Positions 11,024 through 22,305 of a DNA stretch of 64,000 nucleotides are shown piece after piece. The position numbers and the translations under genes are program-made. This DNA comes from Saccharomycopsis fibuligera x Saccharomycopsis cf. fibuligera (lineage: Eukaryota; Ascomycota; Saccharomycetes; Ascoideales; Saccharomycopsidaceae): contig CP012813.1 in assembly GCA_001936135.1 (NCBI GenBank), forward strand, positions 1,984,001 through 2,048,000. Reading direction: 5' to 3'. The notes below the pieces were generated by a model that worked only from the letters and a program-made list of their open reading frames with translations, ran no database searches and was not told where the DNA came from. Each line of letters opens with the position of its first letter. The stretch's first letter is position 1.

Positions 11024-12403
11024 ATACCGATGCCGAGAAGAAGAGGAAGACCTCCAAAGAGAAAAAGAGCAGCAGCGGCTCTGACTAGCAGAAGTCGGAC
11101 CTCGAGAAAATTAAGAAGATCTTCAAGACAACCAGGCAGCGATGAAGAAGAAGATGGTGAACAAGAAGAAGAAGCAGAAGATGGAGAAGTAGGAAATGTT
11201 CTGCAAGATCAATCAAGAAAACGCAGGAAGCCGGGCAGAAAACCAGGGTTCAAAAAAAAGGTAAATAGCCCATTCCCCAAATATACAGACATTGATGGTA
11301 ATGAAGTGGAATTGAATGAAGACCAAGACGAGTACATTATTGCTGACGACCCTGAAGGAGAGAAAAAAATTGATTCGTTGGGTAATTTGAAAGGAGATCG
11401 CGATTTTAGAGTCAGAACGTTCACGGTAATGAATAAGGGTGATAAACTTTACATGTTGTCTACTGAACCTGCTCGATGTCTAGGTTATAGAGATGCATAT
11501 TATTTATTTTTAAAGCATCCAACATTATTCAAATTCATACTAAGCTATGAAGAAAAACAAGATTTGGTTGATCGTAAAATCATTCCTAATTCATATAAGA
11601 GTAGAACCATTGGTTTGGTTACTGCTAGATCAATTTTCAAAGAATTCGGAGCACAAATCATTGTTGGAGGCCGTAAAGTGATCGATGATTATTATGAGGC
11701 CAAAGCTAGAGAAGATGGGGAGGTTGAAGGCGAAATAGCAGTGCCTGAAGACCCAGTACCAATGAATAAAAAAGAATATAACAAAAAGAGATATATTGCT
11801 TGGTACGGTGGTTCACAAATATACCAACAACTGATAGCATCACAATTAATCACATCGACAAATGAAGGCTCTGGTAGTGGTTCATCAAATAATATTCGCG
11901 TCAGTAGCGTGAGGAAATTTGTTGGATTCCCAATGCATAAACCGTTTTCGGTGAAGTCTAATGCATCCGAAAATGCCATCAACGATGAAAATTGGATGCA
12001 TGAACATATTCTCGCTACTAATAGCCTCAATACAGAATTAGCCAAAACTCGACTTGATACTCTCACCAAGAGAAAAAGGGCGAAAGATCCATATACAGGA
12101 ATTTATTTCTATCCACTGCTAACTCAAGCAAGCCGCGCAGTATGGTACAGAAATGTCAAATCAACATCAAGTTCGTCAACAAAAGAAACATGCTTGCCTA
12201 ATATCAATCATAGTAATTGGGGCGGACTAAATGGTGATATTAAAAATCACAGTGATGGATTAATTTATCAAACAATACTAGAAAGCGGAAGTTTGATTAA
12301 AAACACTGGATTGAAAAACGTTGATGTGAAAATATTTGATGATTGTGTCAGTCTAGATGTGAAAAATGCGATCTTAGAGCAACAATTAATAGAAAATTTG
12401 TAA
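10399..12403 (+). CDS. NPL6: RSC chromatin-remodelling subunit Rsc7/Npl6 family, two exons
   Basis: Exon 1 is 10399-10468, the intron 10469-10724 (donor GTATGT, branch TACTAAC at 10706-10712, acceptor TTTAG) and exon 2 10725-12403. The phases match (split Thr codon) and yield 582 residues. Exon 1 encodes MRR..RRSTRLEHDED and the join creates a second RRSTR, so the N-terminus looks genuine. Then come an acidic Glu/Asp stretch (about 60-125), an AT-hook-like RRRGRPPKRKR (128-138), a second GRKP, and the conserved Rsc7/Swp82 domain (about 248-347: RDFRVRTFTV, LSTEPARCLGYRDAY, KSRTIGLVTARSIFKEFGAQI). In Saccharomyces this subunit belongs to the nuclear RSC complex. Taking the in-frame Met at 11030 as the start would lose 125 residues including the acidic tract. 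Confidence 0.92.
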
Positions 12404-13585
12404 AATATTGTTTGAAAGTTTAAAGTTTTTATTTATTTGTTAGTGTTAGTATATTGTTATTATTTGTTTGTTTTTTGCTTGTTCTTTCACTGTTTTTAAT
12501 TCGTATGCTGCCGAGGTTATTAAGGGCTTAGTTTTTGGTTATGTATTATATGTACTATCAAATATAAACTTTTATATAAAAATGTTTTTAAAGTGTTAAT
12601 TATATGGTAGATATGACAGATAAACATACAAATGGCATGTAATGATTAGTGGGAAATTCGTACATGTACTTGCATAGCTATAGGAAAAAGGAATGAATAT
12701 ACGCGTGCCCAGTGAGTTTTGCTAATGTATGCTCATTCACTCACCTTTTTCTTCTTTTTATTTTACATTTAAAGTCGTTAGTGTTTTTCAAAAATTCCAA
12801 TAGAGGGAACGCTGAACTGAAGTAGCAGCATTCATATATAGTATTAGGTACAGAATAACAAAAATTTAGAACTATGCAAAATTTAGTGCACACTTCAAGA
12901 TGTAGGATATATATAGACTGCAGCTTGGAGTTAGGTTATGATATACCCAGCTGATGTGAAGAAGTAAATCCACGCAACTCGACCAAGCTTTGGCCATTTG
13001 TTTGTTGGAGCGTAATAGTGCGATGACTTTATTACAACAAGGAGTTTTGCAATCTGTTTCAGTGTATGTTTTTATGTATATATATTTTTGGAGAATACCG
13101 CACAGACAAAAGCAAAAGTAAGAACAAGCATGCATACCTGCCCATTTAAGCCAGAAAACCCGATAATATACTCACATTAAGCAATTTACAGTCAACACCG
13201 CGTCGAAGAAAAACAATTAATGAAAAACAAAAATATAATTTAAAAACAAAACAATATCAATACTAACATTATACCAATACTAATCAAAAAAAAAAGTAAA
13301 AAATAAAAATAAAAATAAAAAAGCGTAATCAAAAGCGCAAGAGACGATGAGATGGAGGAAGAGACAAAAAAAAACATAGTATAATAATTATAACGATAGT
13401 AATAAAGAGGAAAAAAAAGGTAAGGTAAAATTATATAGCTATGAAGCTACTATAAATATTAGAGCACAATATAATAAATAATATCCACACACAGAAAGAT
13501 ATAGGCATAAACAGACAGACACACACATTTTACAAAACCAGAGACAAAAAGCCCAATTTTAAAATCAAGCTTTACGCTTAATCAA
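12404..13585. other. Convergent intergenic RSC7 / TPD3
   Basis: 1.2 kb, very AT-rich, with A-rich simple sequence at about 13210-13420. No credible gene; an 87-codon leftward frame (12872-13135) has no recognisable features. Confidence 0.6.
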
Positions 13586-15790
13586 TTAAGCACTTTCAAC
13601 TCCAATTTTTTCTAATGCTAACTTGATCTCACTCAATGATTTCTTGGCAAAAAATTGCACATCAATATCTTTATCGTCGCTTAACTCAACCAAATTTGGA
13701 TTAATTACTTCAGTAATGACTTTTGCAATCTTTGATTTGTCTGCGTCAGTTGTCAACTTACTGACATAGTTGCTGTTTTTAAAGTCTTTCACTTCATTTA
13801 ATTCTTCGTCTTCAAATTTTTCACCATCTTTATTAGTAATATCACTGTTAATTACGAGTTTATCATCCTTAACTTCAACCTTCTCCAACTGTAATAATCT
13901 AAAAGCGATTTTCTTATAACCCTTGGCCACATTAAATTTGATATTTGGAACATTATCTGAGACAAGCTTGTTTAAGTATGCTAATATGTCATTAATGATA
14001 ATATCATCTTCTTGCACAACGTCAACTAAAGCAATAACTGTAAAAAGACAGGTGATTCTATAAATGAAATTGTTCATAATACTGTTGTTAACGTTTTCAA
14101 TGTTGGAACCTTCTAGTATTTCACTGTCATCATTAGCAGTAATATCAGCATTATTACCATTAGAGTTAAGCAATTCAGGAAACAAATCTGGATTTTCTCT
14201 CTTATAATCATTCAATATCTCATTGTTCAAGATCTTGTCAATAATTTCTTCTTTAGCCCACTTGTCACCAAACACTTCAGCCAACTTTTTCAAATTTTCA
14301 ACTGCTGCTTCTCTGATTGTGTAAACAGAATCCCATAACCAAGACATGCACAAATTGTTCAAAACTTTGTTGAAGAACTCAATACCTAATTGCTTAGATA
14401 ATAATGGTATATATTCAATAATTGCTAATCTGACTCTCCATTGCTTATCCTTAGCAAGTTCAGTGATGGCTGGTAACAAAGATTTGGACAAGAGATTTAT
14501 ACCAATGACATTATTCACAGTGGTTAAGTTGCTAATGATGTTTAACCTAACTTCTGGGAACTCATCGTTCAACATTTCAAGAAGAATGTTCAAAAGTACT
14601 TCACTGCTTGGTTTTTCACCCAAAATTGGGGCTAAATTGGCAACTTTAGAAGCCAATGCGGATCTAACCAATTCATTTTGATCATTGACAAGTTCTTCCA
14701 CTTGAGGTATGATTTTATCAATAACGTTCTTTTGATCAATTAATTGAGAAAAGTCTGGAATCTGCTTGGAAATGGACTTTCTGACTTCAGCTTCATTATC
14801 TTTGAGTAAACTAATAAATCTAGCCAAAATCTTGTCATTCAAATCATTCTTATTGAAATGCTCAACAATATCAGAAAATTTTTCAGAAATCATGTATCTA
14901 ACTCTCCAACTTTCATCTTCTGCTAATTTGATAAAATCTTGCAATAATTGTTCATTATGGGTGCTATCATCCTTAACAGTATTAAATAAAGTTAGGATCG
15001 CTATCAAGACATCAACAGACAAAAACTTCACTGAATCTTGATCATCATTAACTAAGCTCTTAAACATTTGGAAAATTAAGTTCCAATCATTGTTGTTTGA
15101 AGGCTCCAATGTAGCATATTTATCTTTGTCCAAGTGTTTGGTACTGTTTGGTTCTAATTCTTCTAATGATTTGATTATACTTGGCAAATTAGTAGCGGCT
15201 GCTCTTCTAACCATTGGGGCATCATCTTTGATAAGTTTCAAATAAAGATACAATAATTCTTTTCTGGTGTTGATATCAACCCTACTAATAACGCTTTTGA
15301 ATAAGCCGGTGGAAGAGACTCTAGATGAAAACCAGTCAGCAGTAGCCAAGTTATTGATACCTATCAAAAGTTCACTGTTCAATTGACTCAAGCTCATGTG
15401 GTCAGCAACATCGTTCAAAGAAGCGATGGCTTTATCTCTAACAATTGGTTCTTCTATAGCTGCAAGAAATTCCAATGTAGGCAACAAGTAAGTAGCATAT
15501 TCTTCACCGCCAATGAATGGGATAAAACTACCATTGAGCTGTTCAGCTAACACGGAGAAAACTTCATCTTCATCATCATGGGCAACTTCGAATAAAAATG
15601 GCAACAATTCGTTTCTTGCTCTTTCAGGACCCAAAGCAATGGCAATCGTGTCCAAGCGCTGCATTGCGGCAACACGGTTAGCAACATCGTCGTGCTTCAA
15701 TTCATCCATCAAAAGTGCTAATGGATACAAGATTTCTCCAATGCTGTCGGCATTGGCCTGTTGGGATTTGTGTGATGAATCAAACTCCAT
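13586..15790 (-). CDS. TPD3: Protein phosphatase 2A scaffold (A/PR65) subunit
   Basis: 734 residues from the ATG at 15790 (the frame extends further upstream but without an ATG). The protein is a solenoid of HEAT repeats; typical repeat cores are RVAAMQRLDTIAIALGP, WRVRYMISEKFSDIVEHF, VRSALASKVANLAPILG, EVRLNIISNLTTVN, WRVRLAIIEYIPLLSKQLG and YTIREAAVENLKKLAEVFG, the last few near-diagnostic for PR65. The A subunit bridges the PP2A catalytic subunit and a regulatory B subunit. It is longer than yeast Tpd3 (635 aa) because of an Asn/Asp-rich insertion at about residues 555-585 and an acidic insertion near the C-terminus. Divergent from LEU2. Confidence 0.95.
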   Translation of the reverse strand: MEFDSSHKSQQANADSIGEILYPLALLMDELKHDDVANRVAAMQRLDTIAIALGPERARNELLPFLFEVAHDDEDEVFSVLAEQLNGSFIPFIGGEEYATYLLPTLEFLAAIEEPIVRDKAIASLNDVADHMSLSQLNSELLIGINNLATADWFSSRVSSTGLFKSVISRVDINTRKELLYLYLKLIKDDAPMVRRAAATNLPSIIKSLEELEPNSTKHLDKDKYATLEPSNNNDWNLIFQMFKSLVNDDQDSVKFLSVDVLIAILTLFNTVKDDSTHNEQLLQDFIKLAEDESWRVRYMISEKFSDIVEHFNKNDLNDKILARFISLLKDNEAEVRKSISKQIPDFSQLIDQKNVIDKIIPQVEELVNDQNELVRSALASKVANLAPILGEKPSSEVLLNILLEMLNDEFPEVRLNIISNLTTVNNVIGINLLSKSLLPAITELAKDKQWRVRLAIIEYIPLLSKQLGIEFFNKVLNNLCMSWLWDSVYTIREAAVENLKKLAEVFGDKWAKEEIIDKILNNEILNDYKRENPDLFPELLNSNGNNADITANDDSEILEGSNIENVNNSIMNNFIYRITCLFTVIALVDVVQEDDIIINDILAYLNKLVSDNVPNIKFNVAKGYKKIAFRLLQLEKVEVKDDKLVINSDITNKDGEKFEDEELNEVKDFKNSNYVSKLTTDADKSKIAKVITEVINPNLVELSDDKDIDVQFFAKKSLSEIKLALEKIGVESA

Positions 15791-16207
15791 TATTGAGGAA
15801 CTATTATTATTTCTGTGAAAGTGAGTTTTCAAAAAAGTGTGGAAATCTATAAATGTCGATGTGCCAGTTCAATGATAAATATGATTAAACGGCAATAAAT
15901 CAACGAAAATAAACAATGACGAGGAGGAGGAAAGTGACTTGGACAACAGAACCTGCTGAGTTTGATGAAATTGAAAAAGAAGTAGCAGTACCTGAGCTGT
16001 TTTATTTTGTCAATAGTGCTTGGGTATTGTTGCTGTCACTGAAATGCGATGTGATTGTTGTAAATAAATTAATTGGCCTTGGTGTTTGCCTCAGCAGCTA
16101 CAGCTCACACTACCAGAAATCGTCTGTTGTTCTTTTTTTCTCGTTCTCTTTGGATTCCTCTTCTTTCCACCAGTCGCAGTTTGCAGCTCAGTGCTAAACT
16201 TAGTGCT

Positions 16208-16300
16208 CATGTGCATATCATGTGTGTTTGCCATGTGATACTAATCATGTGACTTCTAAGAGCTTTCAATCAGCTGACTAAAAAACTATATAACCACATG
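16208..16300. promoter_or_regulatory. Cluster of CATGTG/CACATG E-box-like elements
   Basis: CATGTG occurs at 16208, 16219, 16232 and 16246, CACATG at 16295, and CAGCTG at 16271. Five CATGTG-type hexamers in 93 bp are far above expectation. Such hexamers are bHLH (Cbf1/Ino4/Rtg-like) targets. The binder is not identifiable here. Confidence 0.5.
16287..16293 (+). promoter_or_regulatory. Possible TATA element of LEU2
   Basis: TATATAA between the E-box cluster and the Leu3 site, about 270 bp before the LEU2 start. It lies upstream of the Leu3 site, which is unusual, so its role is uncertain. Confidence 0.3.
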
Positions 16301-16321
16301 ACCTTTGTTTTAGACACCACT

Positions 16322-16331
16322 CCGGTACCGG
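16322..16331. promoter_or_regulatory. Leu3 binding site
   Basis: CCGGTACCGG is a perfect match to the everted CCG-N4-CGG site (CCGGNNCCGG) bound by Leu3, the alpha-isopropylmalate-responsive Zn2Cys6 regulator of leucine genes. It is 227 bp upstream of the LEU2 ATG. Confidence 0.85.
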
Positions 16332-16557
16332 TGCTCATCCGCCTGACAGCCATCGGCCGGAAAACGGCCTGCAGCTGCAATATTTCAGTGAATAAAATGT
16401 CCTCATCAGTATTACTCATGCCAATTATTCAGTTTTAAAACGAATACGTTTTCCTTTGATATATCTACCAAACTCTTCTTTTTTTCTGATTCAATTATCT
16501 CTAATTACTTTACTTTATTTTTTTACCCATTTATATACACAATCACAACCACACATA

Positions 16558-17664
16558 ATGTCCGTTGAAAAAAATATCCTTGTTTTGCCTGGTGACTATG
16601 CTGGTGTGGAAATTATTGAAGAAGCCCTTAAGGTCTTGAAAGCAGTTGAGGAAGCTAACCCAAACATCATGTTCAACTTGAACAAAAGATTGATTGGTGG
16701 AGCATCTATTGATGCTGAAGGTATCCCAATTTCCGAGCAAACCATTGCAGAAGCCAAAAAATCTGATGCGGTGCTCCTTGGTGCAGTTGGCGGGCCAGCT
16801 GGTAAATGGGCAGGAGCTAATAACGTCAGACCAGAGCAGGGTTTATTGCAAATCAGAAAAGCATTGAATTTGTACGCCAATTTGAGACCATGTAATTTTG
16901 TCTCTGACGAATTGTTGAAATTATCTCCATTGAAGTCAGAAATCGTCAAAGGTACCGATTTCACCGTGGTTAGAGAATTAGTTGGTGGTATTTACTTTGG
17001 TGAAAGAAAAGAGGATGATGGTTCTGGCTTTGCTAGTGACACTGAAGCATATTCAGTGCCAGAAGTGCAAAGAATCACCAGAATGGCTGCCTTTTTGGCA
17101 TTGCAACACAACCCACCATTGCCAATATGGTCTTTAGACAAAGCTAACGTGTTGGCTTCTTCAAGATTGTGGAGAAAAACCGTTACAGAAACCATTGAAA
17201 AAGAATTCCCAACTTTGAAACTTGAGCATCAATTGATTGATTCCGCCGCCATGATCTTGGTCAAGTCGCCAACAAAATTAAATGGTATAATAATAACCAA
17301 TAACATGTTTGGTGATATCATTTCTGATGAAGCTTCCGTGATTCCTGGATCTTTAGGTCTTTTGCCATCTGCATCTTTGGCTTCTTTGCCAGACACTAAT
17401 AATGCCTTCGGCTTGTATGAGCCATGTCATGGTTCTGCTCCAGACTTACCAAAGGGTAAAGTTAACCCAATCGCTACCATCTTGTCTGCTGCTATGATGT
17501 TGAGATTGTCTTTGAACTTGACTAAAGAAGCTGATGCTGTTGAACAAGCCGTCAAGTTGACTATTGATAATGGTATTGCTACTGGTGATTTGGGTGGTAA
17601 GAACTCCACTAGTGAAGTTGGTGATGAAATTGCTAAGCAAGTTAAGGCGATCTTATCAGCTTAG
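16558..17664 (+). CDS. LEU2: 3-isopropylmalate dehydrogenase
   Basis: 368 residues from ATG 16558 ([16 protein letters not shown]). The frame is open further upstream but lacks an ATG and the extension is hydrophobic, so it is rejected. Family signatures in order: [12 protein letters not shown], the substrate-binding [35 protein letters not shown] with the catalytic-type Tyr, [47 protein letters not shown] with metal-binding aspartates, and the NAD adenine-binding [14 protein letters not shown]. It oxidises and decarboxylates 3-isopropylmalate in leucine synthesis. Leu3 control is predicted from the upstream site. No CTG codon is apparent and codon use is strongly biased to TTG, as in highly expressed genes. 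Confidence 0.98.
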   Translation: MSVEKNILVLPGDYAGVEIIEEALKVLKAVEEANPNIMFNLNKRLIGGASIDAEGIPISEQTIAEAKKSDAVLLGAVGGPAGKWAGANNVRPEQGLLQIRKALNLYANLRPCNFVSDELLKLSPLKSEIVKGTDFTVVRELVGGIYFGERKEDDGSGFASDTEAYSVPEVQRITRMAAFLALQHNPPLPIWSLDKANVLASSRLWRKTVTETIEKEFPTLKLEHQLIDSAAMILVKSPTKLNGIIITNNMFGDIISDEASVIPGSLGLLPSASLASLPDTNNAFGLYEPCHGSAPDLPKGKVNPIATILSAAMMLRLSLNLTKEADAVEQAVKLTIDNGIATGDLGGKNSTSEVGDEIAKQVKAILSA

Positions 17665-18302
17665 AGGAAGTGCTTTCAGTATATTACTTATAAATAATGA
17701 ACTATAATTATGAAATAATGCTTTTTTGCTAATGAGTTTTGCTGTTCATCTGTAGGATTGGAAACAGGACTCCCCGAATTGTCCCTTATATTGTGCAGGG
17801 TATGCTATAACTTGAGCTTTTGGACAAACTTTTGTGGACGTTTGCTTTTTTGTTGAGCATTCATCTTATCAAACTACCTTTTCGTCAGACTGCTGATTTT
17901 TCCAACTCGATTGAGGAGCACACAGCCGATTAAATACTAGATAAACTACGATTAACTAAACAGTTTTTTGGTAACGATGAACAATACAATTGTTCTGAGT
18001 ATCTATTGATAGACAATATGAAATCAAACTTATAAAATCAAATAAAAGTATTTCGATGAGGTCAATCATCATGATAACCTTTTTTTCTATAAGACAAGGT
18101 TTGGAACTAACCCGAAAAACAAAATGAAAAAACAAGCAAAAAAGGAGTAGGAGTAAAAATAGTATGAAATATGAGAAACTAGAATGAAATGGAAAATAAA
18201 ATGAAATGAGAAACAAAAGTGAAAAACAAAAATGTTATGGAATATTAAGAAATAAAGCTTTTTCAACTAATCAAAGTTAAAAAAGGAATTTGTTGGACTT
18301 GC
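17665..18302. other. Convergent intergenic LEU2 / PMU1
   Basis: 638 bp, AT-rich, no feature beyond the two gene 3' ends. Confidence 0.6.
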
Positions 18303-19286
18303 TTATAAGTCGTCGGTTCTTCTGGTAGCCTTAACAACCATTGGAACCATACCACCGGTAGCAATTGGGAAAGTTCTGTGTTTGGTGGCCATGTAGAAAG
18401 CTCTGATTGTACCACTGTGACTGGTGACATTGACAATGTTGTCTCTCTTTTCACTGTCGAAATCTTTTTCGAACAAAAAGTTCAAGAAACTGTTGACTCT
18501 CAAACTTTGTTCGTAGATCATTTCTCTGTCATCGATAGTGAAGTAAACGTCTTCTTCCTCAAAACCATCTTCAATGGTAAATCCGTGCTTGGAGAATCTT
18601 TCTTCGATAACTCTCTTTGGAGATCTCTTATCACAAGTGTGTCTACCAATGGTTTCTCTGATATCTTCCTTGATTAATGGTTTGTAGTCGGTAATGCCAT
18701 CCCAAGTGTGAATCAAAGTTTCAATGGATCTGGTAAATGGAGAACAGTAGAAAGCAGATGGCACTGGAGCACCGTTAGCAATTTGTTTAACCCAGCCACC
18801 GTGGTTGTCCTTGGCTTGTTGGATACCCAATGGAGTTAAAAATGGATCTGGACCCCAAGTCAATTCACCATCAGTGTTTTCACGACACCATTTCTTTTCC
18901 CAAGCTGGCACACCATATTTGGCCATGCAAAAGTTGTGCCATCCTTGACCGTGTCTTGCCAAAAACAAAAGCTTATAACTTTCGTTTTTGCTAGCTTTAG
19001 CATTCAATTCATTGACTTCGTCAATAACTTGTTGCCATGGCTTCTTGACACCAAAGTCATCAGTAATGTAGTCAAAACTGAATGGGTCAGTTTCGTCATC
19101 AGCTTGCTTGAAGTAACCCTTGACAACTTCAAAATCCCATGGGTACTTGTTTTTACCAGTTTGTTCATCTTTTTCGTTAGATCTTTGCTCAACTAATTGA
19201 TCATACTTCTTTTGGTACTCAGCATCGTGAGGAGTGTAAAGTTCGAAGGTATCTTCTGGTCTAAGGGTAGAGTGTAACTTGGACAT
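18303..19286 (-). CDS. PMU1: Histidine-phosphatase-fold protein, Pmu1 (phosphomutase homologue) family
   Basis: 327 residues, close to Saccharomyces Pmu1 (295 aa). The histidine phosphatase core is visible: LARHGQGWHN with catalytic R111-H112-G113, YCSPFTRSIET (second Arg region, about 180-190) and NVTSHSGTIRAF with the second catalytic His290. The whole layout (YITDDFGVKK before the RHG motif, and the WCRENTDGELTWGPDPFLTPLG block) is that of the Pmu1 subgroup rather than glycolytic phosphoglycerate mutase. The substrate is not established; yeast PMU1 was found as a suppressor, and its relatives include phosphatases. Codon use is strongly biased (TTG, GGT, AGA), implying high expression. About 3 kb of gene-free DNA lies upstream. 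Confidence 0.9.
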   Translation of the reverse strand: MSKLHSTLRPEDTFELYTPHDAEYQKKYDQLVEQRSNEKDEQTGKNKYPWDFEVVKGYFKQADDETDPFSFDYITDDFGVKKPWQQVIDEVNELNAKASKNESYKLLFLARHGQGWHNFCMAKYGVPAWEKKWCRENTDGELTWGPDPFLTPLGIQQAKDNHGGWVKQIANGAPVPSAFYCSPFTRSIETLIHTWDGITDYKPLIKEDIRETIGRHTCDKRSPKRVIEERFSKHGFTIEDGFEEEDVYFTIDDREMIYEQSLRVNSFLNFLFEKDFDSEKRDNIVNVTSHSGTIRAFYMATKHRTFPIATGGMVPMVVKATRRTDDL

Positions 19287-20172
19287 TGTAAAAAAGTTGA
19301 AAATTAAAGAAAGTAAAGTAGTAGGAAAAAGTACAAAAGTTTCTGTGGTTATTGAAACTAATACTATTAATGTATGATGGTGATTAAAAAGAGAAGAATA
19401 AAATGAGACAAAACAAAAGCTATGATCTCGAGGAGGGAACCATCAGTTTATATAGACCTGAGATGGCAAACGTGCTCTGTCTGTCAGCGCTTAGTCAGTA
19501 TGCAGGTTAAAGTTTTTGCCTACATTGTTTAACTGCACTAAGCAGGGTTGTTCCGGCTCGTTTCTTTTTATTTTGCTGCTGCTTTAATTCTTTTTTTTTT
19601 TTCTTTACTTTTTTTTTTACTTTTTTTACTTTTTTTTTTTAATTTTCTTTACTTTTTTTTTTCCTTTGTGCCTCGGAGGCTCGTGGATCAGGCCTAGAGC
19701 ATCTTTGAGGTTCGCCTTTTGCAACAAGCCTTTTGTGTGTGCTGATTGGTGCAGCGTTGGTGCCGAATTGGGACATACGAAGGGCTTTACAACGAACCTA
19801 TGACATAATAGCGCGACGATTACGTGCCGCAATTACTGCTTAAAAAATTCAGTCACAAAGCTCATAGAGGACAGTGTGGGAAAAGTGTGCAAAGTGGATT
19901 TCAATAGAGTCCTTGGGCTGCATTGGCTCAAGTGGTATCGCTAATCGTGCTTTTGGGAGACATTTAGAATTGGAATTGCTGACTGTACTGTAAGCAAAAG
20001 AAAAAAAAAATATAAAGTATGGTGATGGCAGTACTGGTGGTTTGGTGGCAGTAAGTTCGTGAATCTGTAAGATGTTTCTTTTGTGAGAGTTAATTTAGAT
20101 TCTCCTTTCTTTTTTTGTAAAAAGGTTTGCAATTGAATTTTGCTGAAATAATACTTGGGTGTAGTAATTCAT

Positions 20173-20197
20173 AAAAAAAAAAAAAAAAAAAAAAAAA
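20173..20197. repeat. A25 homopolymer
   Basis: Uninterrupted A run in the long PMU1 upstream region. Confidence 0.95.
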
Positions 20198-21638
20198 GAG
20201 CTTTCCTATTACATTGTAGTATCGTCCAATGCGCATTTTTGTTTTTGGCAGCTCATCTCCTGCTCCCGAGTAACCAGACCATTTGGATTGGACCGAGGGT
20301 TCTCATTGGCCACATTCCGACAGTTGTAGGAACCAGATGCTAGTAACGGAACCAAATTGAGTTTGGTTCGCTATCGTCGGTGACAAGTACTTGCATATAT
20401 GTTATTGTATGCAACAAATCTTAGTCCGCGTGATTACATCATGTCCGGAACCAACTGACGAGGAATACTGCAAAGGAAAAAGAAATAAAAATAAAAAACT
20501 AAAAAATTTTTTTTTTCTTTTAGGCTTTTCCCTTTTGTGTCAATACCAAGACTTTTCTTTTCAAGACATTTGTTGCCTGGTCTAACAATTTTGTGAATTA
20601 GGCGCTGACAGAAGAAAAAGAAAAGCGCAAAGGGGGCGGCTACTGGTGACAAATACCGCGCATTGATTTCTGTATTAAGAATTGAATGGTTTTTGTACCA
20701 CGTAGTTTATTTACGCTTTTGTTGCCTATTATCTCTCGGTAAGCAAATACCACCAAAAAAATATTATCAATTGTTGATACACAACTGATGTTGTTTTTGT
20801 TCCATGCTTAGGGCTCGTGAGAGGGCTCAGGTAACGGACACATTGATTGTTGTGTTGACATATGTTTCAGCTGCCGATCTGACTGCCAACAGCTGTTAGG
20901 CGCCGGAGCCCAAGCCCAAGCTTGATCGAGCCAAGCCGGAATAATTTATTATCTTTTCCTCGAACCCACTGGCCGAGAGCCAATAAGCGTCTAGGAGACT
21001 GCGTGTGTTACGCATACTCTACGTAGTTGATACAGATTTATGATAACAGTTTCAACTGGATGCATGGCTTGCGTCAGATGTTTCTGTCTTTTCAAGCGCT
21101 CTACAAGGTGCTGATCCTTTCAAGCGCTTTTCAACAAACAAAGCACATTAATATAGTTTAGATCCAAAGCACCACCCTACATCGTATAGGAGGCCCTCGA
21201 CACTTGTTAGTGGTTGTCAATTGATTCTCAATTGACTATAATTTAGTTTCACTGCAGTATACAATATTGCAAAAACTTGTATGCTAGCGATTATGACGAT
21301 GACATCGATGCTACGTTCTGCTTATGAATGGTGATTATGAACTATGAGATGGAAAAAATAAACACTATTTCGCATTTACTGCACTCGTACATATTCAGAT
21401 GTCTGGTGGTCGCTGTTTTTAACCGTTTCCACAAAACACAAAACACAAAACACAGAAAACAGAAAACAGAAAACGCTGACATCATTGCATCGACACAATC
21501 CATCTCCCGACGCCAGCGAGCGCGTGTGCCCAGCATGAAAGAGCATAAACAGCATATGGGGCCTGCCATGCCAGCTGGCAAATGGCATAGTCGGGAAGGT
21601 GCAAATGCTTCTTTTCCTTCACGTTCACAGCGCAAGGC

Positions 21639-21672
21639 ATATGGCATATGGCATATGGCATATGGCAAATGG
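21639..21672. repeat. CATATGG 7-bp tandem repeat
   Basis: About four exact copies followed by one with a single change, in gene-free DNA upstream of PMU1. Confidence 0.8.
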
Positions 21673-22305
21673 CGATATGATGATATGCTATTGCTATAGC
21701 TGGAAGTATTTCCCCCTTTCCCTTTAGTCCACCACCAGACTGCCGTAAACCGTACGATTCCAGCTGTCGACGGCCCGGGCCCACTGTTCCCGATTCCGCA
21801 AACATTGCATACAACTCTGCGCTGTCCGCTTATCAACTTTCTCTATGTCCCATTAAAAGGTGAACATAATGCGTAGTGTACTTGAGAACAAATGCCACAG
21901 TAATCAACGTGGCAGCGGCTAATTGATAATCGGTGTCAATATCAATATTTCTGAACGACTAGCCGATTAGGCTCGTCACATCAATCTTGATTTCAAACAT
22001 TCTGGAATAATAGGAACCCATTAAGCAAGCGCGACAGCAACAATGCTAATTGTACAACTGTATATTAATAACACTTAGCGGATACTCTAAATCAGGGAAA
22101 ACAAATTACAATTACTATAGCATGTCAATCTATTTCTGGTCGTGGTCTAGAACCCGTAAAAAATTTTGAATACGTCAAATGAGCAAGTTGATTACTGGAT
22201 CTAACTAATACAACTAATTGATGAATCAATCAACCAATTAATGGGCACAAACTTGTTTGATTATTTGAAACCCTTTTTCTTTTTTTCAGCTTTTTTTTTT
22301 TTTTT

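Larger units (their letters stand above)
15791..16557. other. Divergent promoter TPD3 / LEU2
   Basis: 767 bp. It carries a Leu3 site, a cluster of CATGTG elements and a TATATAA 271-265 bp before the LEU2 start. A 93-codon rightward frame at 15916-16197 has no recognisable features and is not called. Confidence 0.65.
19287..22305. other. Long gene-free region between PMU1 and OTU1
   Basis: 3.0 kb. It holds the PMU1 promoter and homopolymer tracts (T-rich 19580-19665, A25 at 20173-20197). An 8-bp inverted repeat GAACCAAA/TTTGGTTC lies at about 20347-20368, and CATATGG tandem copies at about 21639-21672. Two 100-160-codon leftward frames at 21342-21836 translate simple repeats and are not called. 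Confidence 0.6.

Noticed and set aside
15916-16197. 93-codon rightward frame in the TPD3/LEU2 promoter
   Set aside because: Lies in promoter DNA overlapping towards regulatory elements; hydrophobic, no family recognised.
16456-16557. N-terminal extension of LEU2
   Set aside because: Upstream in-frame codons lack an ATG; conserved start is [12 protein letters not shown] at 16558.
21342-21836. Long leftward frames (110-164 codons)
   Set aside because: Overlap each other in different frames and translate tandem repeats (CATATGG, AACAC).
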